A stretch of 46,433 nt of DNA, from positions 1 to 46,433 of IMG/VR virus record IMGVR_UViG_3300047202_000007; one strand, given 5' to 3'. The notes beneath the pieces are model-generated. The model had not been told where the DNA came from. It did not search any database and was given only the letters and a program-made list of their open reading frames with translations. Positions 8,936 through 17,659 of this stretch are shown piece after piece; the first letter of the stretch is position 1; the number at the start of each line of letters is the position of its first letter. This DNA is from a virus. The position numbers and the translations under genes were made by a program.

Positions 8936-10459
8936 TTAACCCTCTTTAACGCGACCCGCTATGGTATAGCGTAATTTCACACCTTCGAGTCCCCAACTTG
9001 TATTCAACGTAGAATTTTTAAATAACAAAGCAACACTTTCCCCTGCGATTTTATCTCTTATACTCATTTGTCTCCCACCCACTGTAAATGTTCCTGAGTG
9101 AGTAGGAGTCAAAGTCCCCTCTTTAATCCCTTTTACTATGAGTTCGTTACTTTTGGCTTGATATAAATACCAAGACAATCCATCAGCATCTTCCGAAAGA
9201 ATTATTTGAATCTCCTGTATTTTTATATTTGCCCTTAATAGGGTATTTAAAGTGAGTGGGCCAAATAAAGCGTAACTGGTAATTATTGTCTCGTCATCAG
9301 ATTTTGTAGCAGAATCAAACTTTCTAACATAACCGTCTGAACAACCAACCAAAAGCCCTGAAACTTCGTCCTGATAACTGTTCATATAAAGATACGCAGT
9401 TGGAATAGGGCCGTCAAAAATATCTGGAAAAATTGAATCGGTGGCTACATCATAGACCCACGCTACCGACCACGATGCGTCGTGCATTGAGATAGAAACA
9501 TTAACTTGATTTCTGTCTCTATCAAACCCCAACACAACTCGGTCGGTTTTTCTATTGAGTTGTATAGTTTGAAACAAATTAGGAAGATGTCTTAATGATA
9601 GATTGTCAATTGCTATTCCACTGGTAGCCATTCCGTTTGGAAACTTAAAAAATCCTGTCAAACCCACAACATAGAGGTTTCCATTATTATCCCAACAGTA
9701 ACTTTCGGGACTAAAGATACCTGTCTCAGTTGATAAGTTACTTATATTCCCACCGCCAGTAGAACCACCCCTTAAAATACCAAATGAATTTGCCATTCCA
9801 AAGAGAAGATAATTGTCTTTGAATGGAATAAGGGCCACTATTGCGTCAGCTACTAACCCTGCCTCAGAAGTTTGAGAACTTATGGCCGTTTGCACATCTT
9901 CCTGTGAAGTGTCAAAATCAAGTGGGTCGCCTTGCCTTGTGGCAAACCATTGATTAGGATTATACATTGAGTTCATCCACAGTCTGCCTTCAAATAGACA
10001 CATTATGTTTGAACCACCATCTGGAAAGTCGCCAGAAGTTAATATCCAGTTTAACCAATGTGGGGGAGCATTAACTTCTGTTGGAGAGGCAATAGACGCC
10101 GTTGCCCCTTCAACTGGAAATGCCCCCGTTACAAAATCTACTGTTGTAGTTCTATAGACCAAATTCTTAGCAGTCGCCCCACTTCCAACAGTTTCTATAA
10201 AGATACCATAGGCCATTGTTCCGCCACCGTCAGTATCCTGTGATATTGTTTCTCCTGCTGTAAATGGGCCACTTGTTACTTCCCCAACAATAGAAGTAGA
10301 AGTCATATCTAATTTATGATAACCAGAATCTCCTATCGTAGCACTATAAGGTCTGCCATCACAAAACCATACCGTTTGATATGCTGAGACAGCAGCAAAC
10401 AAACCTGATATATCAAGGTCGCCAGCCGTATAACTCGCAACTGCCGTTAAACTATCCAT
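8936..10459 (-). CDS. Beta-propeller-like tail nozzle / head-tail structural protein
   Basis: A 507-residue beta-rich protein with repeated blades of the type LFEGRLWMNSM, PFKDNYLLFG, DNNGNLYVVG and LLVGCSDGYVRKFD, each starting in a turn and running into a hydrophobic strand. This resembles the propeller part of phage tail nozzle or stopper proteins (P22 gp10-like). In relatives I recall, an N-terminal segment with an ARGGQRPG motif belongs to the same polypeptide; here that segment is a separate gene at 12249. It overlaps the upstream gene by 8 bases. Confidence 0.6.
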   Translation of the reverse strand: MDSLTAVASYTAGDLDISGLFAAVSAYQTVWFCDGRPYSATIGDSGYHKLDMTSTSIVGEVTSGPFTAGETISQDTDGGGTMAYGIFIETVGSGATAKNLVYRTTTVDFVTGAFPVEGATASIASPTEVNAPPHWLNWILTSGDFPDGGSNIMCLFEGRLWMNSMYNPNQWFATRQGDPLDFDTSQEDVQTAISSQTSEAGLVADAIVALIPFKDNYLLFGMANSFGILRGGSTGGGNISNLSTETGIFSPESYCWDNNGNLYVVGLTGFFKFPNGMATSGIAIDNLSLRHLPNLFQTIQLNRKTDRVVLGFDRDRNQVNVSISMHDASWSVAWVYDVATDSIFPDIFDGPIPTAYLYMNSYQDEVSGLLVGCSDGYVRKFDSATKSDDETIITSYALFGPLTLNTLLRANIKIQEIQIILSEDADGLSWYLYQAKSNELIVKGIKEGTLTPTHSGTFTVGGRQMSIRDKIAGESVALLFKNSTLNTSWGLEGVKLRYTIAGRVKEG

Positions 10460-11276
10460 ATATTACTCCAAGTCCATCTGCATCAATGCCAACTACAATT
10501 AAACTATTATTATACCGACCACCATTTTTCATAAGTATTTCAGGATAAGTTCCCCAAAGTTGTAAATCTTTTGACCACACATCAAGTGGGTCATAAGCGA
10601 TTGGTCGAGTTATTAACCAGCCTGAAACAAGTGGTGCTAAACTTAATTCACCTGAAAATACCGAAACTCCGGCAAAACTTCCTGAGATAGAAATTATTGT
10701 TAATACAGACACATCCCCCGAACAACTTGAAATGCCTGCAATTGTTCCAGTTAAATGATAAACAACCGCAACAGTGTAAGTAGCAAATGTTAAGTCCCAA
10801 CTTGCAGACGCCCAAGTGTCTCCAGCATTGGTAGATTGTCCTCTATTCCCGTTAGAGTAACCACCTGGTGGAGTTCCAGCAGAATCTCCTCTCCAATATA
10901 AGGTAGAAGCATTGGTGGCACTTATACATATAGCATATCGTGTTCCAGAGGTCAAAGCCAACGGAGTATCAAGGACAATTTCGGGCCAAGTAGAGGGGTC
11001 AGTTGCAGTTCCAGGTGCAGATGTTCCCAAAGTAGAACCAACTATACTTCCAGAAGCCTTGTCCGCACCAGTTGGAGTAGTGGTCTGTGGTGTTCCGGTA
11101 GAATCTCTGATATGAACTGTAACAGTCCCAGGGTCGCCAGCACTACGATAAATTCTTAATCTTAAACTGTATAAATTATAGGTTGAACCAGCAACAAATG
11201 TCTGAAACCGCCAGGTATTGCCTCCAAATGCAGCCGAGACGGTGTTATTAGTTGTAAAGGAGTCTTGTAATGCCAT
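10452..11276 (-). CDS. Minor tail protein with jelly-roll-like N-terminal domain and shared C-terminal module
   Basis: A 274-residue protein. Residues 1-165 look like a beta-sandwich of the carbohydrate-binding type (alternating strands, LRLRIYRSAGDPGTVTV, ALTSGTRYAICI). The last 60 residues, with RPIAYDP, WGTYPE and GGRYNNSLIVVG, match the C-terminal part of the protein at 11653. It probably assembles on the short tail next to the propeller protein. Function inferred from position and fold. Confidence 0.55.
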   Translation of the reverse strand: MALQDSFTTNNTVSAAFGGNTWRFQTFVAGSTYNLYSLRLRIYRSAGDPGTVTVHIRDSTGTPQTTTPTGADKASGSIVGSTLGTSAPGTATDPSTWPEIVLDTPLALTSGTRYAICISATNASTLYWRGDSAGTPPGGYSNGNRGQSTNAGDTWASASWDLTFATYTVAVVYHLTGTIAGISSCSGDVSVLTIISISGSFAGVSVFSGELSLAPLVSGWLITRPIAYDPLDVWSKDLQLWGTYPEILMKNGGRYNNSLIVVGIDADGLGVIYG

Positions 11277-11277
11277 T

Positions 11278-11640
11278 TTATGTAAGAGTTATACTCATAT
11301 CTCCAGTATCAAACTGAGCAGTATCACCAGTTCCTATTGCTTGTGATGACCCCAATTCTCCAGAACCTAAGAAATTAGCTGAACCATCAAATAAAGCAAA
11401 ATGAGTTATCGTTCCCCAAGACCCCGACGCAGTGGCAAATGTTATGTTTGCATCATTAGAAACCGTGCTTGTAGTTCGGGCAAAATCACTTGAACTAACT
11501 CTTGCATATCCATTACCAGATGGTTCGGCTATCGTCGCCCCATCTTCTCCTGGGTCTGCCGTGCTTAAAGCTACCTCAAAGGGCATTTCGGCCAGTAATG
11601 CGTCTAATAATAAAGCTTCGGCATAATCACCTAAACTCAT
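11278..11640 (-). CDS. Small phage structural protein (YAE...LLD...DPGEDG family)
   Basis: A 120-residue protein with a pattern I recognise from a widespread family of small phage virion proteins: MxLxxYAE followed by LLDALL, then TADPGEDG, GYARV, and SWGTITHFALFD before a beta-rich end. These are usually annotated as tail or structural proteins without known role. It lies between two proteins that share a C-terminal module. Confidence 0.6.
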   Translation of the reverse strand: MSLGDYAEALLLDALLAEMPFEVALSTADPGEDGATIAEPSGNGYARVSSSDFARTTSTVSNDANITFATASGSWGTITHFALFDGSANFLGSGELGSSQAIGTGDTAQFDTGDMSITLT

Positions 11641-11652
11641 TTTATATCTCCA

Positions 11653-12246
11653 TTAACTAATATAAATAATCCCATCACCGTCTAATTCACCAACTACTAC
11701 AACATTGTTTTTGTAACGTCCACCACCTCTAACTTCTATTAAAGGATAATCTCCCCAAACACCATCTTCCCAAGACCAATCTAAGGTTGGGTCATAAGTA
11801 AATGGGTCTCCATTTATTTCATTTGGGCGAGAAGTAACAAAAGATGCAGGTATATATGATTCCGTTGCAAGTGTTACTTCCTCCTGTCCAACTATTTCCC
11901 ATTCCGTTTCGGAAATTAATCTAAGTTCAACTAAATATACACTATGGCCAGGTTTAATGTATGTTGAATCGACAACAAAAGTATATTTATAAGTATCCTC
12001 ATCAGTAGTAGTATATTCTACTAAAGTAACTATTCCGTCATCGCCTATATTAGGAGGGCCAGGTGCTCCGAGTATAAGTTGGTCAATCTCAGTCTGTGTC
12101 CACAAATACTTAAAAACTGTAACCCCGCCTATTGTCCCACCACTACATATTGCCTCCGTTCCAGTAACAGGGTCTGTATTTCGGTCGCAAGTAATAACTA
12201 CATTATCATTAGGTTTCCAATGAACAGAAGATATAGTAAAAGACAT
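11653..12246 (-). CDS. Minor tail protein with C-terminal module shared with the protein at 10452
   Basis: The start chosen is the ATG at 12246, 5 bases after GGAG, giving 197 residues; an earlier in-frame ATG at 12279 lies inside the upstream gene. The N-terminal 130 residues are beta-rich. The end, with FTYDPTLDW, WGDYPLIEV and GGRYKNNVVVVG, parallels the C-terminal 60 residues of the protein at 10452. A duplicated assembly or docking module is likely. Confidence 0.55.
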   Translation of the reverse strand: MSFTISSVHWKPNDNVVITCDRNTDPVTGTEAICSGGTIGGVTVFKYLWTQTEIDQLILGAPGPPNIGDDGIVTLVEYTTTDEDTYKYTFVVDSTYIKPGHSVYLVELRLISETEWEIVGQEEVTLATESYIPASFVTSRPNEINGDPFTYDPTLDWSWEDGVWGDYPLIEVRGGGRYKNNVVVVGELDGDGIIYIS

Positions 12247-12248
12247 AG

Positions 12249-12512
12249 TTACTCCGGCGTAATATACGTATTGGTGCAAAGCACAATCTTTAAAATTGGT
12301 TTCTCTGACCCAACCTGTTCCGCAAACACTTTAGACATTCCAGGTCTTTGACCACCCCTTGCTCTGTTCTCCTCTACATCCTTCACTCTGCAATTAGCAA
12401 TCAAAGGAGTAGTTAAAGGAATCTGGTCTTTGTAGGCCATAGCATCGTTCAAACCTTTGAACGGGAAAAACAATTGCAGTTCACCCGCTTCGTTTGTGTT
12501 CTTATCAGCCAT
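12249..12512 (-). CDS. Short protein resembling the N-terminal piece of a tail nozzle protein
   Basis: An 87-residue protein with PFKGLNDAMAYKDQIPLTTP and RARGGQRPGMSK (about residues 50-61). I associate this signature with the first 100 residues of much longer propeller-type phage proteins; here the frame stops early. The propeller is encoded about 1.8 kb downstream, after three other genes. Either the ancestral gene was split by insertion of modules, or the split form is natural. It overlaps the end of the HNH gene by 8 bases. Confidence 0.55.
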   Translation of the reverse strand: MADKNTNEAGELQLFFPFKGLNDAMAYKDQIPLTTPLIANCRVKDVEENRARGGQRPGMSKVFAEQVGSEKPILKIVLCTNTYITPE

Positions 12513-13038
12513 ATTTTATCCTGTGTTCTTCTAAATATCTGTAAATCTTTACAAGCAATTCAGCATTATTTTCAACCGTGCCAACTAAAAAATTACATCT
12601 GTTGCAAAGAAGTTTTCTTAATTTCCCAGTCTTATGGTTGTGGTCAATAAACAAACGTCTGCCATCTCTATTTATTCCACCACACAAATAACAAACTCCA
12701 TTTTGTTTATCAAAATTTTCATCATAAAAACTCAACAAAGATTTACCATAATTTTTCTTATAGTCCGAATCTCTTTGAGTTTCTTTGTGGGTTGCCATAT
12801 ATTCTCTGTGGTTCTTATTTATTTTGTTTCTATTATTTTCTTTATACCTTATTTGTTGTAATCTATGTTTAGTAGGATTTTTCTTTTCCCAATCCCGCTT
12901 CCACTTACTTACTTTTTCAAGGTGTTCTTTATTCCACTTTTGTTTCAAACACCTTTTAGAGCAGTATTTATTATTGTTAGAATTTGGTAAATATACTTTA
13001 TTACAATTCAAACAAATTTTAGACCGGAATTGGGCCAT
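12505..13038 (-). CDS. HNH endonuclease of the recombination endonuclease VII type, inserted in the structural operon
   Basis: About 177 residues from the ATG at 13038 (an ATG at 13047 is also possible). The N terminus is a small zinc finger (CLNCNK...YCSKRC), followed by a lysine-rich linker and a C-terminal nuclease domain with CYLCGG, FIDHNHKTGKLRKLLC and NRCN, the Endo VII layout with DHxH catalytic residues. It overlaps the adaptor gene upstream by 20 bases and the nozzle fragment downstream by 8. Free-standing homing-type nucleases often invade structural operons, so this is probably a mobile gene, not a virion part. Confidence 0.85.
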   Translation of the reverse strand: MAQFRSKICLNCNKVYLPNSNNNKYCSKRCLKQKWNKEHLEKVSKWKRDWEKKNPTKHRLQQIRYKENNRNKINKNHREYMATHKETQRDSDYKKNYGKSLLSFYDENFDKQNGVCYLCGGINRDGRRLFIDHNHKTGKLRKLLCNRCNFLVGTVENNAELLVKIYRYLEEHRIKYG

Positions 13039-13771
13039 ACCCACCATAACTCATTGTGTTGCCATAAATGCTGTGTAACGTCGGCCAATTCATATTATTG
13101 CTGGAATCACCTGCCATATTTCCAACGGTTTTCGGTGCACGAATAGCGTTTTCCTTCAACGCTTGCGGCATAAACACTTGGAATAGTTGATTCGTATGAA
13201 CACTCTTAGAACCTTCCTCATCAAATAGTTCAACTTCGGCAAGACAAAACTCTCTCAAAACGTGAGATAGATTTGCAGGACAATAAGGAATGTCATCATC
13301 CCCTACCAAACTTTTGGGAAGGACTTTCATTTCATAGTTATATGACAAATTAACGTGAGGTGTGGGGTAAAAATGAACTGTATACCGAAGTCCCTTTTGT
13401 TCACTAAACTCCGTATGGAAAGCATAGAACAGGGGAATCCCTTGTCTTGGGTAGAAAGACTGATATTGCCAAAATCTATCCATAGGAACTTCAACAGGAT
13501 TTACCCATCCCATATATGGAAACAATTTAAATGGAGTTCTTAAAACGGAATACTCATCAGGAAGTTCATAAACATATTTGCCAGCATCCACTTTCAAAAC
13601 TCGGTGTTGTGAAAGAAATTCCCAATCAAGGGACATAAACTTTCTGTATGCGTCGTTTACCCGCCTCTTAGCATCAGTTAAATCATCACCTGTAGGACTT
13701 CTACTCTTGCCACGATACGCAGAAACGTCAGCAAACAAATCACTAAATTTGTAGGTCAAAGTAGATTCCAT
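13019..13771 (-). CDS. Head-tail adaptor-like protein
   Basis: A 250-residue protein with the pattern RVNDAYRKFMSLDWEFL (about 37-53) followed by a strand and YELPDEYSVLRTPF, which I know from adaptor proteins encoded downstream of capsid genes in many podo- and siphophages. The gene order capsid, decoration, adaptor, nozzle supports this. It probably joins the portal to the tail. The start follows AAGGAG. Confidence 0.6.
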   Translation of the reverse strand: MESTLTYKFSDLFADVSAYRGKSRSPTGDDLTDAKRRVNDAYRKFMSLDWEFLSQHRVLKVDAGKYVYELPDEYSVLRTPFKLFPYMGWVNPVEVPMDRFWQYQSFYPRQGIPLFYAFHTEFSEQKGLRYTVHFYPTPHVNLSYNYEMKVLPKSLVGDDDIPYCPANLSHVLREFCLAEVELFDEEGSKSVHTNQLFQVFMPQALKENAIRAPKTVGNMAGDSSNNMNWPTLHSIYGNTMSYGGYGPIPV

Positions 13772-13773
13772 TT

Positions 13774-13935
13774 CTACTCCTTTTTCTCTTCTACTTTTTC
13801 AGGTTCTTTATATTCCTGAACTGATTTTAGTATGTCAATTGTGCCGTTAAGATTACTAATACCACCTGCTTTTAGAGCAATATCAACCAACTGATGCAAT
13901 GCCTTCTTACCCTCATCATCTACTATAATAACCAT
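13774..13935 (-). CDS. Small hypothetical protein
   Basis: A 53-residue protein from the ATG at 13935, which follows GGAG at 7-8 bases; the longer frame from 13980 starts in a stem-loop and has no binding site. It begins MVIIVDDEGKKALHQLVDIA and ends in a Glu/Lys-rich tail. Position suggests a small head or connector protein; no family recognised. Confidence 0.55.
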   Translation of the reverse strand: MVIIVDDEGKKALHQLVDIALKAGGISNLNGTIDILKSVQEYKEPEKVEEKKE

Positions 13936-13959
13936 TTCATTTCTCCAAAAAGTCGGACA

Positions 13960-13985
13960 GGAGGGCAGTTTCCTTACCACCCTCC
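13960..13985 (-). terminator. Stem-loop after the capsid genes, weak terminator or processing site
   Basis: GGAGGG at 13960-13965 pairs with CCCTCC at 13980-13985 around a 14-base loop. On the transcribed (minus) strand a run of five T follows about 8 bases later, so termination would be partial at best. It separates the capsid/decoration genes from the connector and tail genes. Confidence 0.35.
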
Positions 13986-14035
13986 ATATCCGTTTTCTTT
14001 ACTCGGAGAACCTCCAATGTTCACCCGAACAAACC

Positions 14036-14752
14036 TTACGACACAGTTCCATAAGCAGGAATGTAATACGTTGTTGAACCAATCTTAATTGGAATCCCTT
14101 TTATTGTTCCCGCAAAAGATGTTTTAGTTGCAATACCCAAAGTTCCCTCAGCATCAACAGAGAACAAATTAGAGAAACCGTAGTCTGTTGCATCCTTTCG
14201 GAATCGAAGTGCGGCAGTAATAGCAGAGTTTATTGTTCCTCTTGTTCGCACCTGAACACCATACTCCGTTGTTGCAGCAAGACCTTCTCTATTCAAAGCA
14301 ACGTCAAGACCACCAAATTCAGTTTTGGCAGTTGCGGCCAAGTCCTGAGCATCGACCATCAACGCTATTGCAGTAGTCGTTGTGCTTCCATCCTTTAGAG
14401 AAATACTAATGTTGTTACTAAGTTCACCAAGAATACCACCATCCCTGTTGTTTACATTAGCGTTCAGACCTCTAAATTTAAATACTGCACCATTCTCAGT
14501 GTAATTGCTTCCACTAATACGAAGCAGTGCATCGTCCGCACCAGCCGTAACTACTTCACCACTTTCCTTACTTCCAAGAATACCAACGCCCCAACTTCGA
14601 GGGCCAGTTGCCCCATCACCTTTCAGGACGTTGGATACGTCTATCAATAATCCATAAGCATCACCGTCGGTCTTACCACTTCGGCCCATCACTAATAGAC
14701 TGTCGCACTCGGAATCTTCTTTTTCAGCTACATAACTAAACTTCAAACCCAT
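14036..14752 (-). CDS. Capsid-associated / decoration-like protein
   Basis: A 238-residue protein directly downstream of the major capsid gene, rich in Gly, Thr and Ala with many short beta strands (GDAYGLLIDVSNVLKGDGATG, GGLDVALNREG). The C terminus, PIKIGSTTYYIPAYG, is the PIK...YIP type also seen at the end of the fibre-like protein at 5824. Position suggests capsid decoration or a head fibre; composition suggests a fibre-like trimer. The start follows AAAGGAG. Confidence 0.5.
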   Translation of the reverse strand: MGLKFSYVAEKEDSECDSLLVMGRSGKTDGDAYGLLIDVSNVLKGDGATGPRSWGVGILGSKESGEVVTAGADDALLRISGSNYTENGAVFKFRGLNANVNNRDGGILGELSNNISISLKDGSTTTTAIALMVDAQDLAATAKTEFGGLDVALNREGLAATTEYGVQVRTRGTINSAITAALRFRKDATDYGFSNLFSVDAEGTLGIATKTSFAGTIKGIPIKIGSTTYYIPAYGTVS

Positions 14753-14770
14753 AATAATTCTCCTTTCTAA

Positions 14771-15901
14771 TTAACTCGTATAGCACAGACCCTGACTTCG
14801 GCGGTCTTTGCATAGCAACTGGCAGCTTAAGTCAACATTGATAGCCGCCACGTTTCCGCCGCTATCGGGCAGAATTATGGGTGAGTGTTCGTAAAATTCA
14901 TCACCACGAAGAACCATTGTCTTAAACTCATTGTGGTTGATGAAATAGATAGGATGCACACCAGTTATGGCCGCAGCTGCAAGACTATCCAATTGAGGAA
15001 CTCGCTCTATTGGCGTGCTATTAAATGCTGTCTGGCCGAAAAACTTGCCCATATCGTAACCAAACGCCTGACCTATATTGTGTCTCCTAACACACATATC
15101 ATACACTATATTTGTCTTGGAATCCAAGTAAATTCGGAAATTTCCAAGTGGATTGTGTGCCTGTAAATCCTCAACAGTTCTCGGAGCACGGAAATTGGTC
15201 ATAATATAAGTAGTCGCCATACCAGCAAGCATTGAATTTACATCATCAATGAAAGTTTCAGCAACAGTTCCGGCAACCAAATCATCTACCTTATTGGTGT
15301 AAGTCTGTGTATAATTTGCCCAATACTCCTGACCCTCTACACTTCCATCAATTCCACCAACTGTGTTAATGGCAGTTCCCGCCCTATCGTGGGTATGCAC
15401 GCCGTTGTAACCACCAGTCGTTCCAATTGAAATCCAGTAAGGGACTCCTCTGAACGAACCAAACTCTGATGCTTCTGTTAAAATAGTCTGCCAACAAGCT
15501 TCCTCAAACTTATTAGCCATATCACTCTGAGACGCAATTCTACGGGTTTTCATAATGTCAACAATCTGTTGAGCATCACGATTCTCTAACGTCTCACGTC
15601 TATCCCAAAGCCAATGTGTAGTTAATCTGGCCCAGGGAGCAACAGCTTTCTTTATTGTATCGACCTGATTATACTGCTTGGTCGCATACATCTGTGTAAA
15701 CTCGGCTTGACCGGAAGGCTTAATCACCACTGGAAATTCCGCCCACTTACCTCCACCAAGAACCATACCTTCATTCAATACTCTATTAAGTATTGGATAA
15801 TTGGTATATTTCTGAGGAGCACCAAAAGCAAGCTTCTCAAACCAGGGTAATGTCGCTGCTATTAGGTCAAGTAGTTCACTATCGGCAACACCACCTGCCA
15901 T
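14771..15901 (-). CDS. Major capsid protein
   Basis: A 376-residue protein just downstream of the acidic scaffold-like gene, with an excellent AAGGAG site. Size, position after portal and scaffold, and content (helical N terminus, LNEGMVLGGGKWAEFPV, central FRAPRTVEDLQAHNP, then FKTMVLRGDEFYEHSPI near the end) fit an HK97-fold coat protein. The fold is not provable by eye, but no other gene here competes for the role. Confidence 0.8.
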   Translation of the reverse strand: MAGGVADSELLDLIAATLPWFEKLAFGAPQKYTNYPILNRVLNEGMVLGGGKWAEFPVVIKPSGQAEFTQMYATKQYNQVDTIKKAVAPWARLTTHWLWDRRETLENRDAQQIVDIMKTRRIASQSDMANKFEEACWQTILTEASEFGSFRGVPYWISIGTTGGYNGVHTHDRAGTAINTVGGIDGSVEGQEYWANYTQTYTNKVDDLVAGTVAETFIDDVNSMLAGMATTYIMTNFRAPRTVEDLQAHNPLGNFRIYLDSKTNIVYDMCVRRHNIGQAFGYDMGKFFGQTAFNSTPIERVPQLDSLAAAAITGVHPIYFINHNEFKTMVLRGDEFYEHSPIILPDSGGNVAAINVDLSCQLLCKDRRSQGLCYTS

Positions 15902-15919
15902 AGTTTAACTCCTTCTAAA

Positions 15920-16939
15920 TTACCAGCCAGCGTTGTCTCTCTTATCAAACCAGTCTTTAACTGCTTTTCGTGCGTTATCATCATTAGTTCCTTGCAGTTC
16001 AACTTGTTTCTTAGAGGTTGCTCGGCTGATTTGTTGTTTTTCACGTTTAGACACTTCATCAACTAACTTTTCTCTGACTTTGCGGGGATTCTTTCCCTCA
16101 TAAATGCTCATTGCTTGTTCAAGAGCTTCATCCAATGATACTTTCTGGCCATTCAACTTACCACCAGCAATAATATCATCTGCCTTTTCCCAAACATTCT
16201 GACGCATTACAAGTTCCGCTTTTGTCAGAGATTCAGTTTTACCAAATTCAGGATACTCCACTTTATCAAAGAAAGTATCAATCTTCTTATCCAGTTCTTC
16301 GCTGGAAATTAAGGTAGATTCTCGTTCCCTTACTTGAAGTGCAGTTTCCAAACTGGTAATTTTGGCATTGAGAGCATTTATAGTCTCCTGTAACTGCTTT
16401 CCTGCCTCAGAATCAAAATCTTCTGGAAGTTTAAGGGTAGATATTTTAATATCTTCCTTCTTGGATGGCTTAAATTCACTCTTAGCCTTTCTACCCAATT
16501 CTCCTAAACGCTCAGATACAGCATCAGAAGCATCGGCCAGTTTGCCAAGAACAAATTCGGCCTTTTCACCAAGTTCTAAAATCTTCTCATCAGAAACGTG
16601 ATTCCGTTTAGCGGCTTGAAGTAACCGATTGGGTAGATTAAGGTCAGTAACAGCTTTGGTAGTTTCATCTTTATCTTCCTTCTCAGGGTCAGATTCAGAC
16701 TTAACTTCAACTGTCTCCTCCTTTTTATCTTCCTTCGTTTCCTCAGCCGGTTTTTCCTCTTTTACTTCGTCTTTTTTTTCCTCTTTTGTTTCTTCAACTT
16801 CGGGAGGGTTAATAATATCCTCAACCCTTTTTACCATTTCTGTATTGATTTCTTTTTCAATCTGCTCTAATGCTTGTTCATCAGTCAAGTTGACATCTTG
16901 TTCTACAGTTTTCTTTGTTTCTTTAACTTCGTCAGACAT
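15920..16939 (-). CDS. Scaffold-like acidic coiled-coil protein
   Basis: A 339-residue, highly charged protein. Residues 1-95 are almost only Glu, Lys, Thr and Val; the centre (about 165-200) is predicted helical with ALNAKITSLETAL; the C terminus is basic and helical. This is typical of a capsid assembly scaffold, and it lies immediately before the capsid gene. Residues are probably removed or released before packaging. The start follows AAAGGA. Confidence 0.75.
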   Translation of the reverse strand: MSDEVKETKKTVEQDVNLTDEQALEQIEKEINTEMVKRVEDIINPPEVEETKEEKKDEVKEEKPAEETKEDKKEETVEVKSESDPEKEDKDETTKAVTDLNLPNRLLQAAKRNHVSDEKILELGEKAEFVLGKLADASDAVSERLGELGRKAKSEFKPSKKEDIKISTLKLPEDFDSEAGKQLQETINALNAKITSLETALQVRERESTLISSEELDKKIDTFFDKVEYPEFGKTESLTKAELVMRQNVWEKADDIIAGGKLNGQKVSLDEALEQAMSIYEGKNPRKVREKLVDEVSKREKQQISRATSKKQVELQGTNDDNARKAVKDWFDKRDNAGW

Positions 16940-16981
16940 TTTGAATTTCCTTTCAGCTTCCTGCTCCGCAGGGTAGGTGAA

Positions 16982-17659
16982 TTACCGCAAATCCGTTGCG
17001 GTTAAACTAATATGGTTGTTATTTAAAACTTCAAGTATCTTTTGGGAGGGAACTATAAAAGAAACATCGTCCCCGCCCATAACTACAATACCAATAAGTA
17101 AGTTCTTATAATATACTCCACCGCCCGAACAACCGTGAAAAACTTTCATAGTAGAAAAAATAAATTCTGTATTTAACCCAAGAAACATTCGGTCAAAATG
17201 ATTCTTATAAACCTTTCCATAGAAAACCGAATTATCCCACACTCCTTTGGCGTTTCCCACATTATAAATTTTATCACCTTTAATCAAATCATTAGAATCA
17301 CCAAAGACCGAAAACTCAGAGGTTTTAATAGGCAAATAAAATACAGCAAAATCGGAAACACTATCCTGATACCAATGATAAATATAAAATTTTCGGCCAT
17401 CTTGCAAGGCAATTCGTAAAAAATCTGCTCCTTCAACACAATGCCCTGCCGTAACTACAAGACCATTGGGACTTATAATAACACCACTTCCAATCCAGAT
17501 AGAAGGCCCAAAAAACCCTTTTGAATTAAACCCTTCAATAACAATGTTATGTCGGACGTTTTCACTAACAACATTATGCGTAACAATGGCGTTAGATACT
17601 TGATAACAACCTACCCAAATCAGCAACATTGCTAAAACAAGCAATACTTTATTTCTCAT
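16982..17659 (-). CDS. Trypsin-like serine protease with N-terminal signal/anchor
   Basis: Start chosen at the ATG at 17659, preceded by AAGGG, giving 225 residues. Residues 1-18 form a signal or anchor (KVLLVLAMLLIWVGC) whose cysteine 18 is only a poor lipobox. The S1 triad is visible: H73 in TAGHC, D103 in SDFAV and S178 in HGCSGGG, where Cys replaces the usual Asn or Asp before the serine. The gene lies between portal and scaffold, where tailed phages often encode the prohead protease, but those are usually of other families and lack a signal. It may mature the capsid, or be exported. A stem-loop (16984-17002) overlaps its stop codon. Confidence 0.8.
   Translation of the reverse strand: MRNKVLLVLAMLLIWVGCYQVSNAIVTHNVVSENVRHNIVIEGFNSKGFFGPSIWIGSGVIISPNGLVVTAGHCVEGADFLRIALQDGRKFYIYHWYQDSVSDFAVFYLPIKTSEFSVFGDSNDLIKGDKIYNVGNAKGVWDNSVFYGKVYKNHFDRMFLGLNTEFIFSTMKVFHGCSGGGVYYKNLLIGIVVMGGDDVSFIVPSQKILEVLNNNHISLTATDLR
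16984..17002 (-). other. Stem-loop overlapping the protease stop codon
   Basis: ACCGCAA at 16984-16990 pairs perfectly with TTGCGGT at 16996-17002 around a 5-base loop. No T-run follows on the minus strand, so an mRNA processing or stabilising hairpin ahead of the scaffold and capsid genes is more likely than a terminator. Confidence 0.4.

Noticed and set aside
12634-13078. Plus-strand frames opposite the HNH gene
   Set aside because: Very hydrophobic products arise from antisense of lysine-rich coding; typical shadow frames.
16362-16976. Serine-rich plus-strand frames opposite the scaffold gene
   Set aside because: Long antisense frames caused by the Glu/Lys codon bias of the scaffold gene.
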